A stretch of DNA of 32,144 nt from Echinostoma caproni (taxonomy: Eukaryota > Platyhelminthes > Trematoda > Plagiorchiida > Echinostomatidae): NCBI GenBank assembly GCA_900618425.1, contig UZAN01041180.1, positions 30,446 to 62,589 on the forward strand, in the 5' to 3' direction. A program made the translations under genes and the position numbers. The notes under the pieces are model-generated. The model was not told the DNA's origin, did no database searches, and saw nothing but the letters and a program-made list of their open reading frames with translations. Below are positions 1 to 8,700 of this stretch, in pieces (position 1 is the stretch's first letter; every line of letters starts with the position of its first letter).

Positions 1-1300
1 TCGCAAGTTGAGAAGACTCTCTTTTCAGATAATAAGACTGCTTCACTTCTGTTCTGACTAGTCGGTGATAAACGCTTTCGTTCAACAATGTGTCCTCCCC
101 CTGTACTGCTCTCCTGTAATTTTCCCTGGTTTGTTGAAGGCTGATTTCAAGTTGCTGAGACGTGGCCTCTCAATGATCAGCCGTGTCTTCCAAGTTCCGT
201 TATTTGTTCTGATTGGCAACATATGTAATGCCCATATTGATGCATGCTTAAAGTTTGCTGATTGCACCCATCCTCTACACACTGACTTGTGTGCGTGCAA
301 ATCCCACCCCTCCACCCGTTCCAAATACAAAATTATCCCGTCTCGCATATCCGCATACAGAAACTCTTTGGTACACTATCTTGCCCGAATAATGACCGAC
401 AAGGAAAGTGTACGTTCTGAGCTTTCTAATGCATTTGGTAATTAACTCATACCTTTATACGTTTTCACATCCCACTTTTTCCCCCTGTTTTTACCAGAAT
501 TGTGACGGTGGTCTATTTTTTGGCTGAAAGCTTATATATAACTTGCTAAAGCTTGAATACAATAAAATACTATATATTAACGAGACTCGTCGTACATATA
601 AGCATCAGTTCAACCCTGCTAAATCCCGGGGGGTGGAGAATTATGCTGAATGATTTTTAATAGTCTGGCTTAGGTTCTGGGGTGTACAAAGTTCGCGGAT
701 AAGTGGGAATAATGGAAGAAAGCGAATTATCAGCGGCATTACCAAAAAGGATAAAATTCATTGTGCTAATTGTCGCATGGTGCTAACTATCGCATTGCAG
801 GAAAGTGAACAAAATTCCAAGTCAGAACCGACTTGTAAAATGGTGGTCTGGAGCGCAGTGATCATGCAGTACTTACATTCGAATATATTTTTACGCTTCT
901 TTTCAAAGTCATCCTTCAAGTAACACTCGCAGATCCGTAGATTAAACACGATTGCAAAATTTGGGGCTCTCCACTCAGTGAGTATCTTATGACGAAGAAC
1001 CCAATTTGTCGGTCTCCTGGCAGAAATTTATTGTCAGTCGTAGAAACCTACTACGACTAAAGTAATCCCAAATCTAGCTTCATCTTCCATATCCCTCGCC
1101 TACCCACGTAACATTTACGGCTAAAAATATCAAAGCAAAACTAATGGCTTTGCGGACAAATGCCAACCCAGGTGTGGACAATATAAAACCAAAATCCCTT
1201 TTTTACTCTGAAGAATCACATATCTGAACCACTAGCCGTTCTATTCCAACGGATGTTCGATTAAACAACACTCCCACAATCGTCGAAACGAGCAATTATT
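1..1300. other. No recognisable gene; unassigned AT-rich DNA
   Basis: I see no feature I can name in this stretch. The longest open frame runs on the plus strand at 65-445 (126 codons), overlapped by an 88-codon minus-strand frame at 82-348. Neither resembles a family I know, and neither has convincing splice borders. The open frame sits in a locally less AT-rich patch, which by itself lengthens chance frames. An unrecognised repeat remnant remains possible. Confidence 0.5.
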
Positions 1301-1383
1301 TCACCCTAGACGAAGGTGATTTGTAATGCGAACGTGCTCCGGGTTTTTGCAGTGCATTGGAGTGAACGGATATGCATGCCAGG

Positions 1384-1490
1384 ATGTCCCTCGGCTCGTA
1401 TTCTCGCAACGGGAGACGTTACGAGGCTTTGCGGGCGACGAACGACGGTGGGGAACGGCGATGGGGATGCGGGACACGGGTTGGCGAGGA
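1384..1490. other. CpG-dense, G+C-rich patch
   Basis: About 16 CpG dinucleotides fall within roughly 100 bases, far denser than the flanking AT-rich sequence. Long overlapping frames stay open on both strands across 1301-1620 (83 codons plus, 95 and 104 codons minus). That is what a GC-rich patch produces by chance, so I do not call a gene. It could be a fragment of a GC-rich repeat, a CpG-island-like regulatory patch or an exon. The sequence alone does not decide. Confidence 0.5.
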
Positions 1491-1680
1491 AACACTGGCA
1501 GACAGGTTTTCCGTGGGTCGGGGTTAAACCTGCAAGGCAAAGCAAACAAAACGTCAAAGACCGATAGGGTCCAGTGAGATACCAGCACTCACGATAAAAT
1601 ATTACTGGCGCGATTGCCAAGCGTTACAATTGTCGTAGTGATCTCAATAACTACGGATCCATAGCCGTACAATCTGTATT

Positions 1681-1760
1681 AAGTCAAGTCAAGTCAAGCA
1701 TTTGCTTTATACACCCCGACAGGTGGATATTCAGCAGCCGCATAGTCAACCAACAATGGT
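1681..1760 (+). repeat. GTCAA-rich dispersed repeat, copy 1
   Basis: The copy starts with tandem AAGTC pentamers and continues into a segment alignable with 3149-3230. Shared blocks include TCAAGTCAA, CTTTATRCACC, a GTGRATRTTC block and GTCAACCA-like sequence. It ends about 30 bases before the LINE fragment that follows. It may be a SINE or LINE tail. The family name is unknown to me. Confidence 0.5.
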
Positions 1761-1792
1761 CGAACAAAAACTATGGCAGAGTTATGGTAAAC

Positions 1793-2835
1793 AATGAGAA
1801 AAGTCACGGAGTCAATTTTGGAGGATTCCCTAATGGAACACAACCTTCTTTCGACCGTTCAACATAGGTTTATGCAAAAGCGATCCTATTTCGCCAACTT
1901 GCTTCTTGTTCGAGATGAATAGACTAGAACAATTGACGATGGGATGCATCGGATGGGATTTATCTGGACTTTTCAAAACCATTTGATCGGATAATTTCGT
2001 TACAGAAGCTCTGCAATTACGGCATTCGAAAATTCTTGCCTGATTGAGTTTAAGCATTCATTGTCCGGTTCTATCGCTGTCACCCGCGGTGTTCCTAAAG
2101 GGTTTTTATTTGATCTCTGACTTTTCATCGTATCCATAAATGATGTATTGAGTTCTTTAGGGCTAAAATCAGAACTGTTTGCAGACGACACCAAAATCGG
2201 AAGTACAGTGGCAGAACCAGAGTGATCGCCATCACTTCAAGCAACAAAACGCAGCTTATTACTGGTCTACTGAGAACAACATTAAATTCAACATTCCTAA
2301 ATGCTAAGTCCCATCCCTACGCCACGAGAGTATATTCTCGTATTTCCTCGGAAATCATCAACTACCACATATCTCAAGTGAGAAGGACTTCAGTATTTTT
2401 GTTCATGTGGACTTAAGCTGCTCGATCAATTACACTAGGACTTCCTTTGCTGTCCATGGTTGCAATGAGATCGTACGTTTATGGATCATCCACAAAGGAT
2501 TGCTAGCAAGATGGTCGAAGGACTGATCTGCTTCACATATGAGGAGAGATTATGATCACTGGGGTTATATTCTGCTCAGTACCACCGAATTCGAGGAGAT
2601 TTGATTTTGTCGTACCAAATACTGCATAACCCATACCATCCATGTCGGTAACTGATCAAGTTGTCGCCCAACATAAACCTTAGGGAGCATCGTTCTCAGT
2701 TACTGATTCTAAGCTGTCAACTAAAATGCCGGTGTCAATCGTCTGCGATCAGAGTATGCAGAAATTAGAACACCCTCCAATCTCACGCCGTTCCTGCACT
2801 GTTAAATCATTCAAGCTGATGATCAAACCCTGGCA
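1793..2835 (+). pseudogene. CR1/jockey-like non-LTR retrotransposon, reverse transcriptase remnant
   Basis: This is a decayed LINE fragment covering the middle of the reverse transcriptase through the C-terminal tail. In order, the three frames give a 'TESILEDSLMEHNLLS' segment, 'VTRGVPKG' at 2079-2102 (the family usually has a GVPQG motif here), 'FINDV'-like residues, and the catalytic 'LFADDTK' motif with Phe-Ala-Asp-Asp at 2178-2189. These are followed by 'WSTENNIKFNIPKC' and, from 2508, 'KMVEGLICFTYEERL', 'LGLYSAQYHRIRGDLILSYQ' and an LRGHRSQ-type tail near 2680. Stops and several frame changes interrupt it, so it cannot encode an active enzyme. The endonuclease and N-terminal part are missing, as in a typical 5'-truncated insertion. 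The motif series is that of CR1/jockey-type LINEs. The clade name is inferred without alignment. Confidence 0.88.
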
Positions 2836-3148
2836 CATCCCACATTCCTACACAACTCAAAAACTGAAATTAGTTGAAGACTAAATTATCTGTTACCTCC
2901 TAACCGGAACTGTATGTTGCCCTTTTTTGATTTTTGCCGAGAAAGATTCAATTGTGTAAATATCCTACGCGGGCAAGAGAAGTGTGAGCTTGTAACTAAT
3001 TCCCATAATAAAACTTTGACCCTGACTTTGGCTGAACGACTCTCATTTTGATTACGTCAATGCACTGGTGGTGCTGAATGTATGGTGACAATGCGTCCCC
3101 GGAGCATGGCAACGGTTGTAGTGCACAGACCCGGAGCACAATACAATT

Positions 3149-3230
3149 CAAGTCAGGTCAAGTCAAAGTGTCACTTTATGCACCTCGAGGAGTGAATGTT
3201 CGTCAACCACGTGGTGGTCGCCCGTTGGTA
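3149..3230 (+). repeat. GTCAA-rich dispersed repeat, copy 2
   Basis: This is a diverged second copy of the sequence at 1681-1760, in the same orientation. It begins with CAAGTCAGGTCAAGTCAA and continues through CTTTATGCACCTCGAGG and GTGAATGTTC. The two copies flank the LINE remnant at 1793-2835. Either the LINE fragment belongs to a larger composite repeat, or two copies of a short repeat landed on either side of it. Confidence 0.5.
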
Positions 3231-3231
3231 A

Positions 3232-4090
3232 CTTCACCAAATTATTGCCTCAAGGATGTATGTTTGAATCCCAACACGACCGCCTAACTTTCCCCTTGTA
3301 CGTTAAATGGCAGCCCTTTGATCAGCCGCTTCCCCCTTCCTGAAAATTGAATTTTTCTATATTCAATAGAAGGAAGTAAAATAAAAAGACTAAAAAATTA
3401 AAAAGACCAGAGTGTGTCAAACGATGGGAAATATAGTACCGTAATTTACAGATAAAGGAATTGCAACAACAACGAAAACAGAAAACCAATGATATATGTG
3501 GGTATTTCTGATGTGTTTAGATTATTATCATGTGGGGATTGCCTGGAACGAATTTATAATTTGTGAGAAACCTGGAAAGTGGTGGAATAATGGAAGGCCT
3601 GTAAACACATTCATGACAATGGAACTCTGTGTCAGCTTTCCGGTTCGTATTCTAAACAACGTCTTCCGGGAATCGATTGTGAACAATTAGGGTTACATTA
3701 GTGAGAGAAGTTACGGAAACATTAACATTTGGTATAGTTTATATTGCTTAACTCAGTGGTCATTCTGTACACTTTCATATTAAAACGAACCAATGTCATA
3801 TTGTTCGGTCAACCTACACGAATATTTTTCCCCACAGAACTATGCTGACAGGTAACAGAGAACTCAAGGGCGATTGTATAACCTCTCTAGCTCATTCAAT
3901 TCCACTCAAGGATTGCAGTTGAAAAAACCGCCTGGTGGAGAAAGTGTAATCCAATTTTAGTCTGTCCATTGGAAACACAGAAAAGCTTTCCGCTTATGAA
4001 AAGATTAAGATCCGTTTACTCTTGTCACAGTTCGGTTATATGTATGAGTAACCGTTCATCATCATGGAAAGTGGAAAGTTTCCGGGATGA
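3232..4090. other. No recognisable gene
   Basis: Unassigned AT-rich DNA. Only short open frames occur (for example 3496-3690 plus, 64 codons), without family resemblance. The plus-strand frame 3969-4439 (156 codons) starts here but runs through the palindromic unit at 4091-4307. Its amino acid sequence is therefore partly dictated by that palindrome, and I do not call it a gene. Confidence 0.5.
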
Positions 4091-4307
4091 AGAATCCAGA
4101 GTTCCATTTCACCTGTTCACCGAGGTTGGCAATTTGTTTACAAACGTTTCATCACCAACCGAGGTGATACCATCAGTGTTTTTCACCTCGGCTGGTGATG
4201 AAATGTTTGCAAACAAATTTCCCAACTCGGCGAACAGGCGAAATGGAGTTCAGTTCACCCGAGGTACGATAACCGAGTTTCAATATTTTGTCAACAGAAT
4301 CCAGAGT
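4091..4307. mobile_element. Fold-back (MITE-like) palindromic unit with flanking direct repeat
   Basis: Arms at 4099-4167 and 4183-4251 are inverted copies of 69 bases separated by a 15-base spacer. By hand alignment 59 of 69 positions match, and most differences are transitions. A 12-bp direct repeat, AGAATCCAGAGT, lies at 4091-4102 and again at 4296-4307. It brackets the palindrome plus about 45 extra bases on the right. A core CCGAGGT or its complement occurs several times inside. This layout fits a fold-back or MITE-type element with a target-site duplication. A 12-bp duplication is long for most cut-and-paste families, and the left copy overlaps the first bases of the arm, so the exact borders are uncertain. 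No transposase is present. Confidence 0.6.
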
Positions 4308-5575
4308 CTTTATTTTCAAAAATATTCCATACTGTCTAGGCTTGAAAACTCTCAGGTGATGGACAAGTATATTTTTCTATTAGGTGATTACTACAACCTG
4401 AATTGGACGTGGACTGACAGTGACTTTTGGATAAATTAAAGCCCGTCTTTTGTGTATGTGATAGTCAACGAAGAGCATCGTATGGCTAGTTCATTGCTGT
4501 TTCTCCTATGTTTCTAAAGTGCCACAGCTTAAACTATCAACTTTCTGGGTGGATGATGAAGCTCCTGCTCCAATGCTACATGATCGACAGCCAACAACTT
4601 TGGCTCATAGACACATTGGTTAGAAATGTTTCCTACTAACGCTTATCAACATGAAGAAGGCTTCTGTTTGTTGCTTTTTGTGGTCCATAGCACAGAATAT
4701 TCTACCGCACATAGAACAAAGATGTCTATTGAATCGTTTTGTTGTGTCCGGATAATGATTAAGTTTTAAACTGAATTGAACACTCCCCTGTTTTAGAAAT
4801 GCGGAATTTTGTTAGCTGGCATGTGTAATGATTCAGGTTTGCTTCGAATGAATAGAACTTCTGGCATTTGGTGTGCGTGTATTGATCCGATAGATCCGTT
4901 TGGCTTGTCAGTGTGCAGATGCCACTTAGAGAGATATATCACGTGTTCACGTGAGCACACCTGGCTTTGAGCTACAAAAAAAACAATAAAAATCTCTCCG
5001 TGCTGCTGAGTAATTAAGCAAGCAGAGAAGACAGTTAATACACAAGAGCAAAAGAGAATGTTAGTCGAACCAGAATTGTGCGAATAAAAATACACCATTT
5101 TGCTTATGAGAAACGGCGAAGCCGCGTCTCTCGATGTGCTTGAGATTTAACGGTGACAATACATCGTGTAGTAATAGTCCTATGACATGAAGTGGCAAGT
5201 CAAACTTAATTGCTCACCAATATGTTGTTTGTTGTAAAGCATCACTCAGAAAGACGATTAAAACTTACATATATAGTTCGATTAGTCAGTAGAATAATAC
5301 AAGACAGGCTGACGTTGATTGAATGTGTGTGCCAAATGTTTGGTTGACGACAAGCTATGGCGTCACGACAATTGGATAGGGAAAAGCCAGATAAACAAGT
5401 GTAAACTGCACACGACATGGAAGGTGTTGGTCAAGAATGAATAAAACAGGTGTGAAGATGTGCGAAAAAAGACAGTAATGAGGGGTGGTGGAGAAAGATA
5501 GTAGAAAGTGTCACATCTGGGCATTTGTTCTTATGGCCATGGTAACAGCACGGCTTGAACCAAATTACGTTGCTT
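4308..5575. other. No recognisable gene; contains a double CACGTG site
   Basis: Unassigned. TCACGTG-TT-CACGTGA at 4939-4954 is a perfect 7-bp inverted repeat holding two E-box cores. The minus frame 4793-5098 (101 codons) and the plus frames show no family resemblance. Confidence 0.45.
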
Positions 5576-6047
5576 TCACAACTCCGGCTTCATGATCCTA
5601 ATTGCTATAGATTCAGCAGTTGTTAGGATCCTCTTACGCAATCCTTTAGTGCGGTTCTTAGATGCAGTGAAGAAACTTTGAAATGCTGTTTCTGGGTCAA
5701 TCCTTTGTCCACTGTCAACCAAATGTTGCAGGATTGACTTGTATATGATGAACAATGGGTCGAGACGCGGTTGTATATTTACCGGGTTTCATGGGTTCAT
5801 GCTGGACCTTTGACTCTACAGGACGAGTTCGCCAAGTCTGCCAGAGAGCTTCTCCTTTGAGCAATGGAACCGCAGTAAAATGAAGTTGGCATCGAGAGTA
5901 TAAACAAACACCCTCTGGTTTTCCTTCCCTCATCGAATGCTGAATAAACTCCGGAGGTGCATCACGCATAAGAGAATGTTTATGGGACCCCCACGTGCAA
6001 ATGCAGTTTCGACAGTTTCTTTTAGCATAGTATATATGCGAGTGGAT
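5576..6047 (-). pseudogene. Possible broken protein-coding exon, unknown product
   Basis: On the minus strand one frame is open from 6047 to 5715 (111 codons) and a second frame from 5788 to the stop at 5576-5578 (about 70 codons). The first reads like a protein, with an early Cys-Arg-Asn-Cys-Ile-Cys...His pattern just upstream of the ATG at 5967-5969. The second continues with 'RLDPLFIIYKSILQHLVDSG' and ends in a Lys/Arg-rich tail, 'ESIAIRIMKPEL'. The switch between frames lies around 5765-5788. I found no intron of the right phase there, so a one-base frameshift in a decayed copy is the simplest reading. I do not recognise the family. Chance open frames of this length cannot be excluded. 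Confidence 0.3.
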
Positions 6048-6191
6048 CTATTGAACGAGCTTTATTGTCTGATTGCTACGAAAACATATTGAGGACAAAC
6101 TCTGCACAGTCCAGCGTCTGGTATTAGTCGAATCTTGATATATTCTATCTGATTCGCAGCCAGTACCCAAAGAGTTTACTGAATTGGAAAA

Positions 6192-6264
6192 CAAAGTTCT
6201 TGACTCAGCTCAGTTAGAGCATCCACGCTCAAAGGTCGTAGATTCAGAGCATGGATAAACTTTG
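6192..6264 (+). repeat. tRNA-like sequence, probable decayed SINE head
   Basis: The stretch holds a perfect GCTC...GAGC D-arm (6208-6220) inside CAGCTCAGTTAGAGC, as in many tRNA A boxes. An AAAGGTCGTAGATTCAGAGC segment follows, resembling a decayed anticodon-to-T-arm region with a weak B box. Perfect 7-bp inverted ends CAAAGTT (6192-6198) and AACTTTG (6258-6264) bracket 73 bases. However, the D-arm starts nine bases after the left end rather than two, so this is not a proper acceptor stem. It is best read as a tRNA-derived repeat, not a working tRNA gene. Confidence 0.38.
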
Positions 6265-6364
6265 GAAGTTCCATTCGATTCAGTAATACACCATAAAGAA
6301 AGCTGGTTGGCCATGAGCTTTGACAAGTGATGAACAAGCTCTTCTGCTTTTACTGCTTCTACGA

Positions 6365-6445
6365 ATTATATTTTTATATTATATATTTTTATATATTTTA
6401 TATTATATTTTATATTATATTTTTATTTCCTTTTCCTTTTTCTCC
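6365..6445. repeat. AT-rich low-complexity tract followed by a pyrimidine tract
   Basis: Imperfect TATTTTATATTATAT-type repeats run to about 6428. A T/C-only stretch (TTTTATTTCCTTTTCC...) follows to about 6445. The open frame over it (6320-6673) has a leucine/isoleucine/tyrosine-rich translation caused by the repeat and is not evidence of a gene. Confidence 0.8.
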
Positions 6446-8490
6446 AAGAACATAAGTTTGGATCCACTTTTCTGGTCTCCGAAAATCCTTCCGCGATTCA
6501 GTAAAAATGGTAAAAACGTTTTGCTAGAACTTTGTTGTCTACAAAGTAATATGATAGACTGTTTGCCACAAGGAAGATCATTACCTTCATCAAGAAATTA
6601 TTGCAGTTGCATAGAGCTTCTGGAAATATCTCAACCATTACTCACTTTCTGCACATATTTCTGTCTACGGTAATTTTTTCTTCCACTTTTGCATATATTT
6701 CGATGAATTGTAGGCTTATAAAATAGAATTTGGCCGGATAAGAATCTCACTAATTAAATATATTTTCTTTTGCTCTTATTGTTGTAAGATATTACTCACT
6801 TGTGAGTAGTACGTAAAAAGATGTGACTAGCGGTTTATTTCAACGGCCAAAAATGAACAAGATCTGCTGGAGCAAACTGTAGCTGCTTGGTACGATTAAC
6901 ACAAGAATGCGCATCTGATAGAGGACCGTTCCATTACATATCTAGTGTATGCGCGGGAATTCAGTGAACTTTTTCTAAATAAGATATTTTGCTACATAAA
7001 AGACAATTTAACCAGATCGTACCCGTTATCTGCAATAAACGAATATCCTTGACCGAGCATCGCCTTTTGCGATTATAACACTATGAGTAAATTTGCAAGC
7101 TGCTTAAGATTCATTCATTGAAGGCATAAAACGTCTTGAATCGACTAGGTATTTGATGAAGTTACCATTCAACAACTACTCGTGAGTAGTAAAACTATGA
7201 TTCCATCATTATCTGCACAGCTGTACCACGTGAAAACGATCTTTCAAGGGGAAATACATTTGCATCAGAAGAGGAAATTAAATTTTCCATGTTTTCCAAA
7301 TATGATGTAAAACGAAACTGTTTTTAATTGTAGGATTCGGATAAATATTAGCCGTCTGATCCATTCCATGGAGTTCAGAGAAAGGGAAACAATAATTCGC
7401 AAGGAAGTTGTTCAAGCAAATAAATACTGTAATATATTTGCTTTGAATAATGATAGATAAATGAGTTTAAATTAAAACTATGAAAAAGCTTGCTTGAGAA
7501 CATGTACTCAAGTACTTCCAGGTAAACCCAGTTCGATAGGTGGATTTCTAGTGAAGTTATTAGGCATCCAATTTGGCTATTATACCTTGCTGGTAGGTAA
7601 TCAGAAGCACTTGATTCCAAAATTACATCAAAAAAAATTATTCTACATGTCTAGTGACAAGTATTTTTAATAAAATACGACAAAATCCCAGCAAACGCAA
7701 GAAATCGCGATACACTGGTCAATCTTGAGCACAACATTAAGTGTGTTTTCAAATATGCACAAGCACCTCTAGGCAAGATAGGAATAGGATATAATTGTAC
7801 AAAAGAAAAATCGCGGGTAATGTTGGGAAGTTCATGAACTGTTTATTATACATCGGACTCTCACGGTGGATAAGCAAGGATATCTTACATTAACTCTCCT
7901 GATAGAGTAACTCGCGGATAGTAATGCTGTTTTCGTCTTTGGCGGGATTCAAACCACGAGGTTTTCCGTTGAAGGTCATTCATGTACCCCAACGGTAAAT
8001 TATTACACTCACAGACCAAAGATTTACGGTTCGAGGTCCCGGAGAGCCGCAATTTGTTACCACTGCTGATGAGTTTTGGTAGGCACGAAGCAGTTTTCAG
8101 GTGCTCTTTCATCAAAAATCACACGAAATCACCAATGGTTTAAGTGAAACATCCAGTAATTATTTCTATAGAGTGTTCAGTTTATTTCATACGTTCATTT
8201 ACATAGTGTCCGACTCACTTTGGAACATGTCGGAATTGCCCTTTCCACAAGATTTCCCACGAGGCTTATTGAGTGTAAGCGTAGAATAGTGTTTGGAATA
8301 CCTGATCCCCTAAGAGCCATCTGATTGAGGTTCACATGTAGTCCTTATTTCTTTTTGAAATGATCAACCATACTACTAACTAATTACCAATGAAAGCAAA
8401 AGTGCTGAGATGAACGGGGTCCGTTGCCCGCAACAAGCTCGCTAAGATGGCCTGTGCTCTATCGTGTATAATCAAAATTAGAAGCGGTCT
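6446..8490. other. No recognisable gene; scattered short palindromes
   Basis: Unassigned AT-rich DNA. It holds two similar hairpins: TACTCAC-TT-GTGAGTA at 6793-6808 and ACTACTC-GT-GAGTAGT at 7175-7190. On the minus strand GGTTTGAATCCC (7944-7955) resembles an RNA polymerase III B box without a clear A box. The minus frame 7885-8115 (76 codons) covers that site and is not assigned. Confidence 0.45.
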
Positions 8491-8700
8491 GATCAGCTGT
8501 CCGGTGGCCGGGTGGGTGGTATACTTACGTTCTACCTGGGTTCGACTCCCAGTTGGGTTTATGGAGTCGCACTGTTGATTGAATGAAGCCAGGTAGAAAT
8601 AGCTGTCCAGTGCTTTCAGGATTTTAGCTAACGCCTCATTTACACAACGAATAAATCATCCCAAAGAATGATTATATCGAACTCAATAACCCTAATCAGG
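8491..8700 (+). repeat. tRNA-derived SINE, plus-strand copy
   Basis: A box-like TGGCCGGGTGG lies at 8505-8515 and a canonical B box GGTTCGACTCC at 8539-8549. The spacing between them is shorter than in a real tRNA. The surrounding sequence GATCAGCT...GGTGG...CTTACGTTCT matches the minus-strand copy at 22573-22690. Similarity continues past the tRNA-like part into a shared region reading CACTGTTGAT... and then AAATAGCTGTCC in this copy, which is how a SINE body behaves. The 3' end is my estimate. It has no coding capacity and would rely on LINE reverse transcriptase for movement. Confidence 0.68.

Noticed and set aside
65..445. 126-codon plus-strand open frame
   Set aside because: No recognisable motif, an opposing open frame on the other strand, and a locally less AT-rich composition that favours chance frames.
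1301..1620. Overlapping frames of 83-104 codons on both strands
   Set aside because: They are explained by the GC-rich patch, where stop codons are rare on both strands.
3969..4439. 156-codon plus-strand open frame, the longest in the window
   Set aside because: Its central third is the fold-back palindrome, the translation has no family resemblance, and the frame has no splice or start context that supports a gene.
5110..5135. GAGAAACGGC-GAA-GCCGCGTCTC hairpin as a terminator or structured RNA
   Set aside because: Short, mismatched and isolated, with no associated gene. Hairpins of this size are expected by chance.
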